The notes: a model not told the origin generated them from the letters alone. Numbered from the stretch's first letter, positions 15,308-24,567 are shown. The stretch: DNA of 64,000 nt from a virus (IMGVR_UViG_3300046538_000091:1-64000); one strand, 5' to 3'. Numbers and translations are program-made.

Positions 15308-15832
15308 TCACCGACCTAAACAGAAACGTTCAATCGGGTCCAGTGAATCAGCAGTTGGGCTGCCTGAGCTGTGACCCATTTCCCACGGGGAACCCGTGAT
15401 GTGCGCCATTTTTTCCAAAATTCCAGTGTCAGCCATGATCTTAACTTGGTCATTGCTGAAACCGTACGATTGGAGGTTTTCTGCATCAGGACCAGAAATG
15501 GCGGCTGCCTTACTGAACCCTTCGCTATTTTTAATTTTAACTTGCAGATCTGCAATAGTTCCTTCAAGCTCCTCAATATATGAAGCTGACTTCTCTAATA
15601 CAGTTACTACAAACTGAGGCTCAATAGTCACCGGTAGGGGAGCCAGGTCTTTAAGCTCTTCAGCTTGTTTGACCATGGACAACGAATCTTCCGGGCTAAC
15701 CCCAGCTTCCACCAAAGCTTCGGCAGCGGCCAGAGTAGTCTGCTCAAAGAGCGCAACTTGCTCAGCCTGCTTTTCGAGTTGTTCGGTGATTTGCTCCGCT
15801 TGTTCACGAAGCAGTTGTGAAATCTCAGACAT
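15308..15832 (-). CDS. scaffold-like coiled-coil protein
   Basis: 174 aa from ATG 15832, chosen because a GAGGA ribosome site precedes it and the earlier ATG at 15856 almost abuts the late box. Residues 5-45 are a Glu/Gln-rich coiled coil (LREQAEQITEQLEKQAEQ); another coiled segment is at about 85-110. Charged, helical and located just before the decoration and capsid genes, as scaffolds usually are. It contains KQAEEL and EKSAS segments. Confidence 0.55.
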   Translation of the reverse strand: MSEISQLLREQAEQITEQLEKQAEQVALFEQTTLAAAEALVEAGVSPEDSLSMVKQAEELKDLAPLPVTIEPQFVVTVLEKSASYIEELEGTIADLQVKIKNSEGFSKAAAISGPDAENLQSYGFSNDQVKIMADTGILEKMAHITGSPWEMGHSSGSPTADSLDPIERFCLGR

Positions 15833-15858
15833 CTGGGTGTGTCCTCTGCTATGCATGT

Positions 15859-15866
15859 ATTTTAAT
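15859..15866 (-). promoter_or_regulatory. late-type box ATTAAAAT
   Basis: Minus-strand ATTAAAATAC overlapping the end of the 125-aa YLEK gene and serving the scaffold-like gene. Confidence 0.45.
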
Positions 15867-16239
15867 GCGTCGAAACAAGTTCGGCTGCTTTGTGAAGGTA
15901 TTTGTTCTTTCGAGAGTCATCAAGAGCGGCAACGCCCTTCATCGCCCCGTAAGAACCGATAGCTCCTAAAACGTGGGCACCGACTTCGCTACCTAGGTGA
16001 GTACCTGTGATAACTGCGTCCTTACCGAACAATTTTCGACCTATGGCTTGAGCCATTGGTTTAGCAGCGATTAGTTTACCCAGAGGTTTTGAACCTAGAC
16101 GCCCGCCTATAAGGCCACCGGCAAGACCTGCGGCCACGCCAAGACCTTCTGACAGAGCAAAGGTTTTCTCAGTACTTGTGCGTTTCGGATTAAGAGGGAG
16201 TACCGCTTCAGCGATCTTCTCTAGATATACGTTTGACAT
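15862..16239 (-). CDS. YLEK-tag protein, 125 aa
   Basis: Begins MSNVYLEKIAEA. Has a glycine-rich hydrophobic segment (GLGVAAGLAGGLIGGRLG, a glycine zipper that may insert in a membrane), then a basic region. In the head gene cluster. Could be a membrane-active injected protein; no enzyme motif. Confidence 0.65.
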   Translation of the reverse strand: MSNVYLEKIAEAVLPLNPKRTSTEKTFALSEGLGVAAGLAGGLIGGRLGSKPLGKLIAAKPMAQAIGRKLFGKDAVITGTHLGSEVGAHVLGAIGSYGAMKGVAALDDSRKNKYLHKAAELVSTH

Positions 16240-16252
16240 GGTTCACCGAAAA

Positions 16253-16275
16253 AAGGCCCCGAAGGGCCTTCGTTT
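16253..16275 (-). terminator. terminator with TTCG loop
   Basis: AAGGCCC-TTCG-GGGCCTT on the minus strand followed by TTTT, after the 139-aa gene. Confidence 0.75.
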
Positions 16276-16278
16276 GTC

Positions 16279-16698
16279 TTACAGAGAAGCTTGGATCAGA
16301 GCAACAGCGTCGTCGAACGAATAACCTTCTTCGGTCAGTTCGTTGAAAGCAGCTTCTTTCTGAAGCTCAAGATCGGCATCAGCAACTTGACCGAAAGCGG
16401 AGTAGAAATCCATACCACTTTCAACTAGCTCGTTCAGAGCAGCAGCCTTCTGAAGCTCAGCAACGCGGTCGGTAGGAACCACTTCAGCAGATTGAGTTGC
16501 CAGGCCACGTTGCAGGGACTCAATAGTCTGACCTTCAATGGTGTTACCCGATTGAAGAGCCGAGGCATTGATAGCCTGTTGAGCAGCAGCGGTAGCTGCG
16601 TTCTGTGCGTGATGCAGTTGAGGTTGGGCAGGACCCTGAGTGCCTTCGGAGGCTTCTTTGATCAGGGCACGGATGTTTTGCATAAGGATATCGGACAT
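16279..16698 (-). CDS. 139-aa short paralogue of the KEA-repeat protein
   Basis: Aligns over its whole length with residues about 110-240 of the 479-aa protein encoded immediately upstream. Both have a Gln/Ala-rich stretch (AQPQLHHAQN, compare AQPHLAHQEN) and two copies of the helical unit KEAAFNELTEEGYSFDDAVAL. A local duplication followed by shortening is the simplest history. Probably an internal capsid or scaffold-type protein. Confidence 0.65.
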   Translation of the reverse strand: MSDILMQNIRALIKEASEGTQGPAQPQLHHAQNAATAAAQQAINASALQSGNTIEGQTIESLQRGLATQSAEVVPTDRVAELQKAAALNELVESGMDFYSAFGQVADADLELQKEAAFNELTEEGYSFDDAVALIQASL

Positions 16699-16714
16699 TT
16701 TGTTCTCTCGGAGA

Positions 16715-18154
16715 TTAGGCCTGGACAGCGGCCAGAGCTTGGTTAAAGGTGTAGCCGTCGTTCATCAGTTCACTCATGGCGGCTTCTTTGGTCATAGCTT
16801 TTTTAGCTGCTACGCCAGCACCGGCTGCAACAGCAGTACCACCGGCTACGGCAAGTTTACCCTTGTTACGCTTAACAGCGTTAGAGGCCATATGCTTACC
16901 ACGAATTTTAGCCATGGTTGGATTGGTTTTGCGCAAACTCTTATATTTAGCCACATCTTTGCCTAGTTGGCCAACTTCTTTTCGAAGAGGGTCTGCAACT
17001 TTGTTAGCAAGACTTTTAATGGTGGAGCCTACGCTAGCTTCTTTGACCAGTTCAACTGCATCATCAAACGAGTGACCTTCGGCCAAAAGTTCAGACAGTG
17101 CAGCTTGCTTGCTCATAGCTTTGTTTACACCTGCGGTAACTGCACCAGCAGCAAGAGATCCACCGGCTACGCTCAGAGGAATAACGTTGCGCTTCAAAGC
17201 ACTTTTCAAACGAGCTTTACCGACGGTTGAGGCATCGCCTGGCGAGTGCTGCTTCATGTACTTGTACGCAGAGACGTCATCTTTAAGGTTGCGACCCTCG
17301 GCCTTAACTGCGCCAACAGCAGCGCCGCCTTTAGCCTTGATGGTGTTCAGGGCGCCTTTAGCGAGGTCACCTAGACCAGCTTCTTTGATCATCTCAGCAG
17401 CGTCTTCGAAGCGGTAGCCTTCATCTAGCAGACCCTGGAAAGCAGCTTGCTTGTCCATTTCTTCGTACTGGGATTCTTCAACTTCAGAAGCAGCTTTGAT
17501 CAGGGCAACTGCGTCGTCAACCGAATAACCTTCTTCGGTCAAAGCGTGGAAGGCAGCTTCTTTCTGAAGCTCTTCGTCAGCCATAGATACCAGAGAAGCA
17601 GCATCATAGAAAGAGTGGCCTTGGGTGACCAGTTCGGTAACCGCAGCAGCTTTCTGCATGTTGTCTTCTACACGGTCAACGAGGTCTACGCTGGTAGCGG
17701 TAGCAGATGGAGTGGTCAAACCTTTCTGAATAGACTCAGTTGTCTGAGATTCAACAGTGCCACCGCTTTGTTCAGCGTTAGCATTTACTTGGGTCTGGGC
17801 AGCGGCGAGTTCAGCATTTTCTTGGTGAGCAAGATGCGGCTGTGCTTCGACGGTGCTGGCTTCTTTGACCAAAGTGGTTTGTACGGAAGCAGCAAGCTCA
17901 GAAAGCTTATCGCCCAGAATTACTTCGGGTTCAGCGACAACTTCAGATGCAGCTTTCTCCATCAGACGTTGGGCCAGTTGACGGCCTAGGTCACTAGCTT
18001 CACCGGCAAGGGCGGAAGCAGACTTAGTCATCAGGGCTGACCGCAGCTCTTCGGCAACGTTCGGAACGTTGACTTCAGGAGCTTCGCTAGCCTGCTTCTC
18101 TTGACCTTCCGAACCGGACAGATCAGCGATAAGCTGGTTGATATCAAAATTCAT
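16715..18154 (-). CDS. KEA-repeat internal capsid / scaffold-like protein
   Basis: 479 aa. Carries five copies of a helical unit of about 25 residues, K-[EQ]-AA-x3-L-x3-G-x-[SR]-F-x2-A-x3-[VI], at about residues 168, 197, 232, 346 and 455. Between them are basic, Gly/Ala-rich hydrophobic blocks (VAGGSLAAGAVTAG; LAVAGGTAVAAGAG). The K[EQ]AA junctions look like the other EKxA/KEA sites in virion proteins and might be cut by the capsid protease. Located between the protease and capsid genes, so a core or scaffold role is likely. Confidence 0.6.
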   Translation of the reverse strand: MNFDINQLIADLSGSEGQEKQASEAPEVNVPNVAEELRSALMTKSASALAGEASDLGRQLAQRLMEKAASEVVAEPEVILGDKLSELAASVQTTLVKEASTVEAQPHLAHQENAELAAAQTQVNANAEQSGGTVESQTTESIQKGLTTPSATATSVDLVDRVEDNMQKAAAVTELVTQGHSFYDAASLVSMADEELQKEAAFHALTEEGYSVDDAVALIKAASEVEESQYEEMDKQAAFQGLLDEGYRFEDAAEMIKEAGLGDLAKGALNTIKAKGGAAVGAVKAEGRNLKDDVSAYKYMKQHSPGDASTVGKARLKSALKRNVIPLSVAGGSLAAGAVTAGVNKAMSKQAALSELLAEGHSFDDAVELVKEASVGSTIKSLANKVADPLRKEVGQLGKDVAKYKSLRKTNPTMAKIRGKHMASNAVKRNKGKLAVAGGTAVAAGAGVAAKKAMTKEAAMSELMNDGYTFNQALAAVQA

Positions 18155-18233
18155 TCTAATTCCTCGTTTCTTAACCCGGAGTATGGGGCTTAGTTAAGCA
18201 AGCCAGGTGCCTGCTACTGATTTCTAGTTTAAC
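18155..18233 (-). promoter_or_regulatory. late-type box and leader of the inner-protein gene
   Basis: Minus-strand GTTAAACTAG (plus 18226-18233) followed by a roughly 70-nt leader before the ATG at 18154. Confidence 0.4.
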
Positions 18234-19821
18234 TCGGATTACCTTTGACGATTTGACTATGAGCTGCGCTAAGCACCTTCAAAGCCACTGTCAATTTAGC
18301 ATTTCCTTTACTTGGAGACTGTAACGCAGATACTGCCTTGGACAGAGCCTTGAGCGGTACGGTAGCCTTACGATCTTCAAAAGACATTTCATGTGCAGCA
18401 GACATGCTTGCCATCTTAACAATGGTAGGCATACTACGTTCCTGGGACTGAGCGAGACGCTTCTCGATTATAGAGTTAATGTACGCTTTTGCCCATAGAG
18501 CAGCACCGCCAATAGCAATAAGAGTCGAGATCGGATTCTCCGCAGCAGCCTGAAGTAAAGTGCGTTCAGGATTCGCCAAGTGTCTCTGGCGATCCAGGTC
18601 TCTACGAATATCTTCTTCTCTGATAGGGATTTTAGGACCCATACCGGAATAACCAGTAGTAGTAACGTATGCACGCTTCTCTACGAACTCAGGGAATAGT
18701 GAACTAGTGTCCTGGTACTTACTAAGTACCTGACTAACCAGAGGACTCACTTTACGATCTACGTTCATCTCAGTATCTGGAATAGAAATACCAGAAAGCT
18801 TTGATTCGTGCAGGGCCTTGAGAACCTTCGAACCAATTCCAGGGCCGCCGTGGCCCATACGGAATGCAATGATCTCCGCAAGGAACTTCAGGCTAGGGCT
18901 GATGCCTAGTTCACCGAAGGTCTGGAAGAGTTCATCCATAGGCACTGATTCGAGCTTACGAACATCCTCAATGTCTGGGTCCTGAATCTGAGCAAGGATA
19001 TTCTCCATGTTCTTATCAGTGCCCTGAACGTAGCCTTCGATCTCTTTGATTAGTTCGGAGACTTTGGCAAGGGATGCTTTCTTAACTCGATCTTCGCCAT
19101 AGCTAAGACCTTCTTCTTCACCCAGCAACGCAGAGGATACTGCACCATCTTCGTTTGCAACTTTCTGCAATACCGAGCTGGTGATGTCCGCAGGTTTAAC
19201 TACGATACTGATGTCGAAGAAACGCAGTGGAGCAGAGTTAATAGACATGACCCGACGGCCATCCGGCATTACGCGACCCAAGTGTTGTTTCAGGTGGACG
19301 CAGTACTCTTGACGGGTGTGGGCTTTGTTATGGCAAATAGAGCAAACATCGTAGGGTGTCTTACACGCCATGGATGTTGCTGGGAAATCACCGGCTGCAA
19401 TACGACTCTCCACGTCAGAACCAAGACCGCGATCTACTTCTGCAACCAATTCAACTCGGTGCATGCGTTCGTTGTACAAGGCAAAGATAACCCGACCGAT
19501 AGCACGGGCAGGATCTTTGTTGATGTGGTGACGGAAAACGTGGGCCGGGGAGGTCTCAAAAGTCTTGTAGTAGAGCTTCAGAGTTTCTTCAGGGAAGTAG
19601 TCGCCATTGCGGTTAGGGCCGTAGAACTCACCGGCCCCCATCGCATTGATATGCAGATACATTTTCCCAGGCTGAATCTTTAGGTTGTCCATGACGTACG
19701 ATTTGACTCGATCGTCAGCGGCAGCCTTGGTCAGTTCTTCCTGAATGCCGGGACCGCTCAGGATAGTTACCTGGAGATCTTCAGCGTCGAAGAATGAACT
19801 GCTATCAATGAGTTTGTACAT
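18229..19821 (-). CDS. capsid maturation protease (prohead protease-like)
   Basis: 530 aa from ATG 19821 (TGATG overlap with the upstream stop). Residues about 50-200 match the large prohead protease type of myoviruses: FRHHINKDPARAIGRV (candidate catalytic His 98/99), VELVAEVDRG, FPATSMACK (candidate Ser 150), then YDVCSICHNKAHTRQEYC-x-H, a metal-binding cluster (C160, C163, C174, H177), and SINSAPLRFFDISIVVKPA. The remaining 330 residues may be an integral scaffold. It likely trims the capsid and inner proteins during head maturation. Confidence 0.75.
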   Translation of the reverse strand: MYKLIDSSSFFDAEDLQVTILSGPGIQEELTKAAADDRVKSYVMDNLKIQPGKMYLHINAMGAGEFYGPNRNGDYFPEETLKLYYKTFETSPAHVFRHHINKDPARAIGRVIFALYNERMHRVELVAEVDRGLGSDVESRIAAGDFPATSMACKTPYDVCSICHNKAHTRQEYCVHLKQHLGRVMPDGRRVMSINSAPLRFFDISIVVKPADITSSVLQKVANEDGAVSSALLGEEEGLSYGEDRVKKASLAKVSELIKEIEGYVQGTDKNMENILAQIQDPDIEDVRKLESVPMDELFQTFGELGISPSLKFLAEIIAFRMGHGGPGIGSKVLKALHESKLSGISIPDTEMNVDRKVSPLVSQVLSKYQDTSSLFPEFVEKRAYVTTTGYSGMGPKIPIREEDIRRDLDRQRHLANPERTLLQAAAENPISTLIAIGGAALWAKAYINSIIEKRLAQSQERSMPTIVKMASMSAAHEMSFEDRKATVPLKALSKAVSALQSPSKGNAKLTVALKVLSAAHSQIVKGNPS

Positions 19822-20261
19822 CAATCTTCCTTCCTAATAATCGAAGGCCAGTAATCGCCAGCGACATGATTCCGATACAGATAACTCTTCACAGGACCCT
19901 CGGTAGCCGATTCACTGTCCAGAGTCTGAACATTTCCTGCGGAGGCCAGTCCAATGCCAGATACAGCACCCAAACCATAGCCTATGCCAGCACCTATAAC
20001 GGAGTTAAGAACTCTGCCTTTCCAAGAACTCGCCATCAATGGTGATGTACCAATTAAACCACCTAGACCTGCTCCGATTACTCCGAAAACTTTAGCACCA
20101 TCACTCTTCTGACTTTGGAAGTGGGGTTGCAACTGGGATATAGCAATGCGACGTCTAGCCGCATCCGTCACATGAAACTCCCACTCCCTATCCGGGTCGT
20201 TGTACACCCCGTCTTCCAGAGAGACCATTGCTGCAATTTTCTCAAGATAGACGTTAGTCAT
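19821..20261 (-). CDS. YLEK-tag protein, 146 aa
   Basis: Begins MTNVYLEKIAAM. Contains two glycine-rich hydrophobic stretches (VIGAGLGGLIGTSPLMA; VIGAGIGYGLGAVSGIGLA), a glycine-zipper pattern that can span membranes. Encoded directly before the protease gene. A virion-borne membrane-active protein is a reasonable inference. Confidence 0.65.
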   Translation of the reverse strand: MTNVYLEKIAAMVSLEDGVYNDPDREWEFHVTDAARRRIAISQLQPHFQSQKSDGAKVFGVIGAGLGGLIGTSPLMASSWKGRVLNSVIGAGIGYGLGAVSGIGLASAGNVQTLDSESATEGPVKSYLYRNHVAGDYWPSIIRKED

Positions 20262-20271
20262 TAAAACGACC

Positions 20272-20823
20272 TTAAGTCAAATGCTTAGGCTGGAAGCTGT
20301 TGCGGCCTGGGCCATAACGTTCTTCAAGACGGGTGATGGTCTCGATAGTGTTAGGGTCAACGCCTTCACCGTGAATTGCGTTAGCCAGGAGTTGGCTAAG
20401 CAGGTTCACATCAGAAGCAACGTGTGGAGCAAATTTGAAAATGGTTTCGGCGTACGACATGACTTTGTTACGGTCGGCGTTACGAACGATGCGATTGGAC
20501 TCAACCACAGTCTTCAACGACTCGGTGAACTTGCGATACAGCAAGGAGTCTTTAGCAGAGCCTACTAGGGAAGCGATGCCGCTAACAACTGAGTTGACTG
20601 CCAGGTTACCGATACCACCGCCGATGCTCTTGCCGAAGCTGTCACCAATGCCTTTAACTACGTCTTGACCTAGAGTGCCGCCAGGAGATTTGTCACCGCC
20701 AGTGCGAGTTTCATAGTCAAACATAGAAGCTTCTTTAACGAAGCCCTCTACAAAGGCGTCAGCCTGTGCATCAGTGAAGCCCATCTTTTCTTGAGCTTCT
20801 TTGCGGAGTTCTAGAACGTCCAT
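20272..20823 (-). CDS. 183-aa virion-block protein
   Basis: Unrecognised. The N-terminus MDVLELRKEAQEKMGFTDAQADAFVEGFVKEASM carries the KEA-type helix seen in the repeat protein, followed by a Gly-rich region (GIGDSFGKSIGGGIGN) and a helical C-terminal half. The shared KEAS element links it to the capsid-inner set. Confidence 0.5.
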   Translation of the reverse strand: MDVLELRKEAQEKMGFTDAQADAFVEGFVKEASMFDYETRTGGDKSPGGTLGQDVVKGIGDSFGKSIGGGIGNLAVNSVVSGIASLVGSAKDSLLYRKFTESLKTVVESNRIVRNADRNKVMSYAETIFKFAPHVASDVNLLSQLLANAIHGEGVDPNTIETITRLEERYGPGRNSFQPKHLT

Positions 20824-20836
20824 TGAATTTCCTCAG

Positions 20837-21853
20837 TTATTCGTAAATGTTGGACCAGACATCGTTTGAACGTCCGGTACGTTGATTGACAGGTGGCGTG
20901 TAAGAGGCCGCTGAAATACCAACGGTAGCCACGGCCCCAAGACCGATTCTATTACGTAGTTTATACGTATGCTTGGCAGCGTTAGTAGGGTCAGGTATTT
21001 TCTTTGCGACTATGGCACGAGCGGCTTTGAAGGTCCCGCTAGCAGCAGCGGTTGGGACGTAGGTTGCGGCAGAGGCAAGTCCTTTGACGGGGTCTTTCAC
21101 AAACGCTGATGCACCCCCGACTACGGATTTACCCATGCCTAGCAGCTTTCCCAGAGCAAACCCTGCCTTCTTTTCCAGGTCTTCCAATTCGGAACGTTTG
21201 GTTTGAAGTTCAGCGGCTTGTTTGATGAGGCTGACAACGGCAGTAGCAACTTCAAGTTCACGACCTACGAAGACCATGTCATTCAGGCTAGCAGCCTTCT
21301 CAAAACCACTCTTGCCAAAGGCAGTCATGATTCGGTCGAAGTCTTCCTTAGCTGCGAATTCAAGTCGTTCCTGCCAGTGAGCCTGCTTAACCAAAACTGG
21401 GATAGCTCGCTCAAGATCAGATACACAGTTGTAGTGTTCCTGAGCAACCTTCTCCAGGTCTGCTTTCAGATGAGCAGCAACCTTGAACAGCGTCTGATGA
21501 CGTTGATCTTCTGGAATTTCCGAGGTCACAGAGAAGGCGACTTTATCCAGAGTTGAACACTCCGGACCTGTCACGTCCACGTAGGCACGATCTTGGAAAT
21601 TACCGAGGATTGCGTCCATGACTCCTGGGAAGCTTGCGACTTGGAATTCAAAGGTCTTATCCTCTGCACCATCTCGTAGCTTTAGGAAAGCGATAACGTT
21701 GGTCGATTCGACTACCCGTTTCACTTGGTCTTCGTTCAACTTCAAGGACTTCGCTTTTTCCGCGATGGATACATCGAGGGGAACTTTGTTCGAAACGAAC
21801 TGTTGTACGGCGTAAACCGAAAGTTCCTTGATAGTGTCTTGATCAAATTGCAT
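20837..21853 (-). CDS. 338-aa virion-block protein
   Basis: Helical N-terminal 220 residues with alternating charged helices, then LEKKAGFALGKLLGMGKSVVGG, a possible internal version of the LEKxA tag followed by a glycine-rich hydrophobic segment, and a short beta tail. In the head-gene operon. Function unknown. Confidence 0.5.
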   Translation of the reverse strand: MQFDQDTIKELSVYAVQQFVSNKVPLDVSIAEKAKSLKLNEDQVKRVVESTNVIAFLKLRDGAEDKTFEFQVASFPGVMDAILGNFQDRAYVDVTGPECSTLDKVAFSVTSEIPEDQRHQTLFKVAAHLKADLEKVAQEHYNCVSDLERAIPVLVKQAHWQERLEFAAKEDFDRIMTAFGKSGFEKAASLNDMVFVGRELEVATAVVSLIKQAAELQTKRSELEDLEKKAGFALGKLLGMGKSVVGGASAFVKDPVKGLASAATYVPTAAASGTFKAARAIVAKKIPDPTNAAKHTYKLRNRIGLGAVATVGISAASYTPPVNQRTGRSNDVWSNIYE

Positions 21854-21855
21854 AG

Positions 21856-22569
21856 TTAGTCCGGGGTCTCTTCATCACTCTCGATAGGCACATCAACATC
21901 AGCCGCTTTACTTCTCACGTCTTCGAACAGGTCTTTGAAAGTGTCAACGGAAGGGAATGTTGCGATAACTTCCTTAACCCGTATCTCAAGTTCTTTCTGA
22001 GCTTCGTTACCATCAGTGGACCAGGCCTTCAAGAGACGGGCTACGTCCATGGATAACTTCACCCATTTAGTGCTTTCTTGAGCTGCTTTAGATTCACTGC
22101 TGTTAAAAAAAGCCTCTTTGGCTTTGAACAGGCAAGTATCGAATAGCTGCTTCAACCCATCCAGAGGAGGGGTCACATCAGTTCTCTTTCCAAGCCTCCA
22201 TGCCAAAAACGTAAGGCCTTCTGTTAGGCCCCAAAGCTTGAGAGTACTTTCTTCTTTGTTCCTGACATTGGCCATCTGGAGTTTATCCAGCCGATCCATG
22301 TCATCTGTGATGTAGTATATTTTAGAGTAGAACTCAATCAACTCTGGACTGATGTCGAGAATCCTGCCGATCTCCGTAAAGTTAGAAGAAGCAAGTAGGC
22401 AGGCCTCTATGTAGTGACGCTTTAGGTCACTTTCGTTCAACGGTTTGACTCTCTGAAATAGCAGGCCGTTTTCCCCAGTGGGGTTTGTGAGGATATCATC
22501 GACCATCTCATCCTCACCGACCTGCTCCTTACGTAGAAGAATCTCCCGGTAGTTATGACGCTTTGACAT
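21856..22569 (-). CDS. 237-aa helical DNA-binding-like protein
   Basis: Overlaps the upstream gene by 17 bp. Residues 60-85 (NFTEIGRILDISPELIEFYSKI) have a helix-turn-helix look, followed by helices and an acidic tail ending in DEETPD. Small terminase subunits have a similar build, but the evidence is too thin to assign that. Part of the structural operon. Confidence 0.4.
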   Translation of the reverse strand: MSKRHNYREILLRKEQVGEDEMVDDILTNPTGENGLLFQRVKPLNESDLKRHYIEACLLASSNFTEIGRILDISPELIEFYSKIYYITDDMDRLDKLQMANVRNKEESTLKLWGLTEGLTFLAWRLGKRTDVTPPLDGLKQLFDTCLFKAKEAFFNSSESKAAQESTKWVKLSMDVARLLKAWSTDGNEAQKELEIRVKEVIATFPSVDTFKDLFEDVRSKAADVDVPIESDEETPD

Positions 22570-24463
22570 TGGAGATTAGCTGCTCCAGTTTAACCAGGTT
22601 ATCTCCAAGGTTGCGGTATACAGCCTTAACCGATGCAATTGTAGACATTGCCGAGTCACTACCGCTAGCCTGGATAAGTTGATCCATGCGTACACGACTC
22701 ATGAACAGAATCCGGCCTAGGCGATCAACTGCTTCATTGATATCAGGGAGGTACTCTGCGATCACGCTGAACAAGTCAGGTGACTGCAAGAGCTCAGAAA
22801 TAACCATTGCGTCTGCAATCTGTTTATCCCCGGAGTCAAGTGCTTGTCCGATATTAGCAGAACTCATCTTGGTTTCGGCTTGTGGCTGAGGTTTTTCTCC
22901 AAACTCTGGGATTTCTCCAGGACTGAAATCAGCTTTCTTCGACATCAAAACATTGCATTTACGAGTCAGGGCGGCACGCTTAACCAATGACTCCGCACGG
23001 GAAGGCTCCACGCCTTCATTGACTATTAGCATCTCGATTGCTTTGTGGGCTGGGCCGACAGAAGAACCGTTGAAGCCGAAGTCCACACCGTCATGAGTAA
23101 TGCTCAGACGATCCTGTAGAGTAACCATTGCCTGTGCAGACAACAGAGCCTTAGCAGTGTTGACGCTCATGTCGTCAATGCTACGGGCCTCTTCTTCATC
23201 CTCGTAGTTACGACCGAGTTGCAGAACTGGGTAGCCATCTGGAATGCAGATAACTCCAGAAGCATCAGTAAGTACCGACTTCAGTCCCTTGATGAAAGAA
23301 ACCTTAACAGCACCGTCGGTAGTATCGACATCAACAGTTACTGCATCTTGGCGGATATTCACTTTACGAGTAGTGCCCGTAACGAGGATTCCCAAGCCTG
23401 GGGTCAGAACTGCAACTCGCTGATGCGACTGTAGGTCACGACAAGTAGTGATAGGGTTAGTAGCACTGAACTTGCTCAGAATACGGGATACGACTTCCAG
23501 ATTGCTTTCCTGACCTACAAGCTCATCACCGACCGCGATGAATCGAGTCAGAGGAAGGGCACGACCTGAAGAAGTAACCACGAAGCCACGACGAACTACT
23601 GGTGTGTTAGAACGCAGACTTGGTTCGTGTGGAGACTTCAATTTGGTAGGAACTCGGATCTCTTCCTTGGCCACATAGGCTTCAACGATGTTGCCATCGG
23701 AAGTCATGAGACGGAAACATTTACCTTGTTCAGTAGCAGTAGTCAGTTGGTGCAGTTGACCATGGTACTCAAACTCTTCCTGAGGAATAGCCACACGACT
23801 TGCGTGAGGATACGAGTGATTCAGGGAGTAACCTTTGTCCAGCACTTCTTTGACCTGAGCGTCATCCAAAGCATCACCGTAAGTGAGAACAGCCTTGGCA
23901 TCAATTTCATGGCGTTGAGGAGCTTCGACTTCAACGTCTTTCAGGGCGTTGATGAAGTCTTCGATTCCGTAGATCTTGTGGATCTTGTTAGCCAATTCGG
24001 AGTCGTCACGAACGCGAGTACGAACAAAAGCTTTGATGTGATTAGGAGTAGATGCCAGAAACTCGGTAACTCGACTGTCACTTGCATATACAAATTTGCC
24101 GGTACGTGGTGGATTTACCAAGTCGTAAACGCTTGGGTTACGGGATACGCCCTTAGGAACTTTGGCTTTCTTACCCGGATCAATCTTGCTAGCGTTAAGG
24201 ATACGGCTAACAGTACTCTTCGACAGAGGGCGGAATTTCCGCTCGTCACAGAAGAACACCGAATCGATAGGGTGGGTAGTGTGGTCTTTTTTAATTACAG
24301 GGATGTAATACGAAGAAGCCCCAGACTGAAGAATGAACGCACCCACGGTAACGTCAATCTCCGCAGATGCCTCCTCTGAAATGTCGCGGAAGGCGACGAT
24401 TAGGTTAACCAGTTCAGGGGCAGTCTGGCTAAGCTTTTGCATTGCGATTTCGGGGAAATCCAT
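22553..24463 (-). CDS. large virion-type protein, 636 aa
   Basis: First gene of the main virion operon. The N-terminal 250 residues are mixed alpha/beta; 250-440 is beta-rich with many strand-turn patterns (GFVVTSSGRALPLTRFIAVGDEL; VLTPGLGILVTGTTRKVNI); the C-terminal 150 is helical, with a Pro/Gln linker. No known domain recognised. Its operon position suggests a structural protein. Confidence 0.5.
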   Translation of the reverse strand: MDFPEIAMQKLSQTAPELVNLIVAFRDISEEASAEIDVTVGAFILQSGASSYYIPVIKKDHTTHPIDSVFFCDERKFRPLSKSTVSRILNASKIDPGKKAKVPKGVSRNPSVYDLVNPPRTGKFVYASDSRVTEFLASTPNHIKAFVRTRVRDDSELANKIHKIYGIEDFINALKDVEVEAPQRHEIDAKAVLTYGDALDDAQVKEVLDKGYSLNHSYPHASRVAIPQEEFEYHGQLHQLTTATEQGKCFRLMTSDGNIVEAYVAKEEIRVPTKLKSPHEPSLRSNTPVVRRGFVVTSSGRALPLTRFIAVGDELVGQESNLEVVSRILSKFSATNPITTCRDLQSHQRVAVLTPGLGILVTGTTRKVNIRQDAVTVDVDTTDGAVKVSFIKGLKSVLTDASGVICIPDGYPVLQLGRNYEDEEEARSIDDMSVNTAKALLSAQAMVTLQDRLSITHDGVDFGFNGSSVGPAHKAIEMLIVNEGVEPSRAESLVKRAALTRKCNVLMSKKADFSPGEIPEFGEKPQPQAETKMSSANIGQALDSGDKQIADAMVISELLQSPDLFSVIAEYLPDINEAVDRLGRILFMSRVRMDQLIQASGSDSAMSTIASVKAVYRNLGDNLVKLEQLISNVKAS

Positions 24464-24500
24464 AGTTGATCCACTTTCCGGCTAGGAAGCTAATGTGTCT

Positions 24501-24508
24501 ATTTTAAC
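24501..24508 (-). promoter_or_regulatory. late-type box GTTAAAAT of the main virion operon
   Basis: Minus-strand GTTAAAATAGAC about 38 bp before the ATG at 24463, back to back with the plus-strand box at 24525. Confidence 0.55.
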
Positions 24509-24522
24509 GATTGATGGGTAGT

Positions 24523-24545
24523 GTGGTATAACCACTATGTAACCC
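24523..24545 (+). promoter_or_regulatory. GGTATAAC promoter
   Basis: GTGGTATAAC at 24523-24532, 36 bp before the lipoprotein gene. Confidence 0.6.
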
Positions 24546-24567
24546 CAATAACTCAGGACTAATAGCG

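Noticed and set aside
21856-22569. Small terminase subunit
   Set aside because: Only a helix-turn-helix-like stretch and position hint at it; not enough to name.
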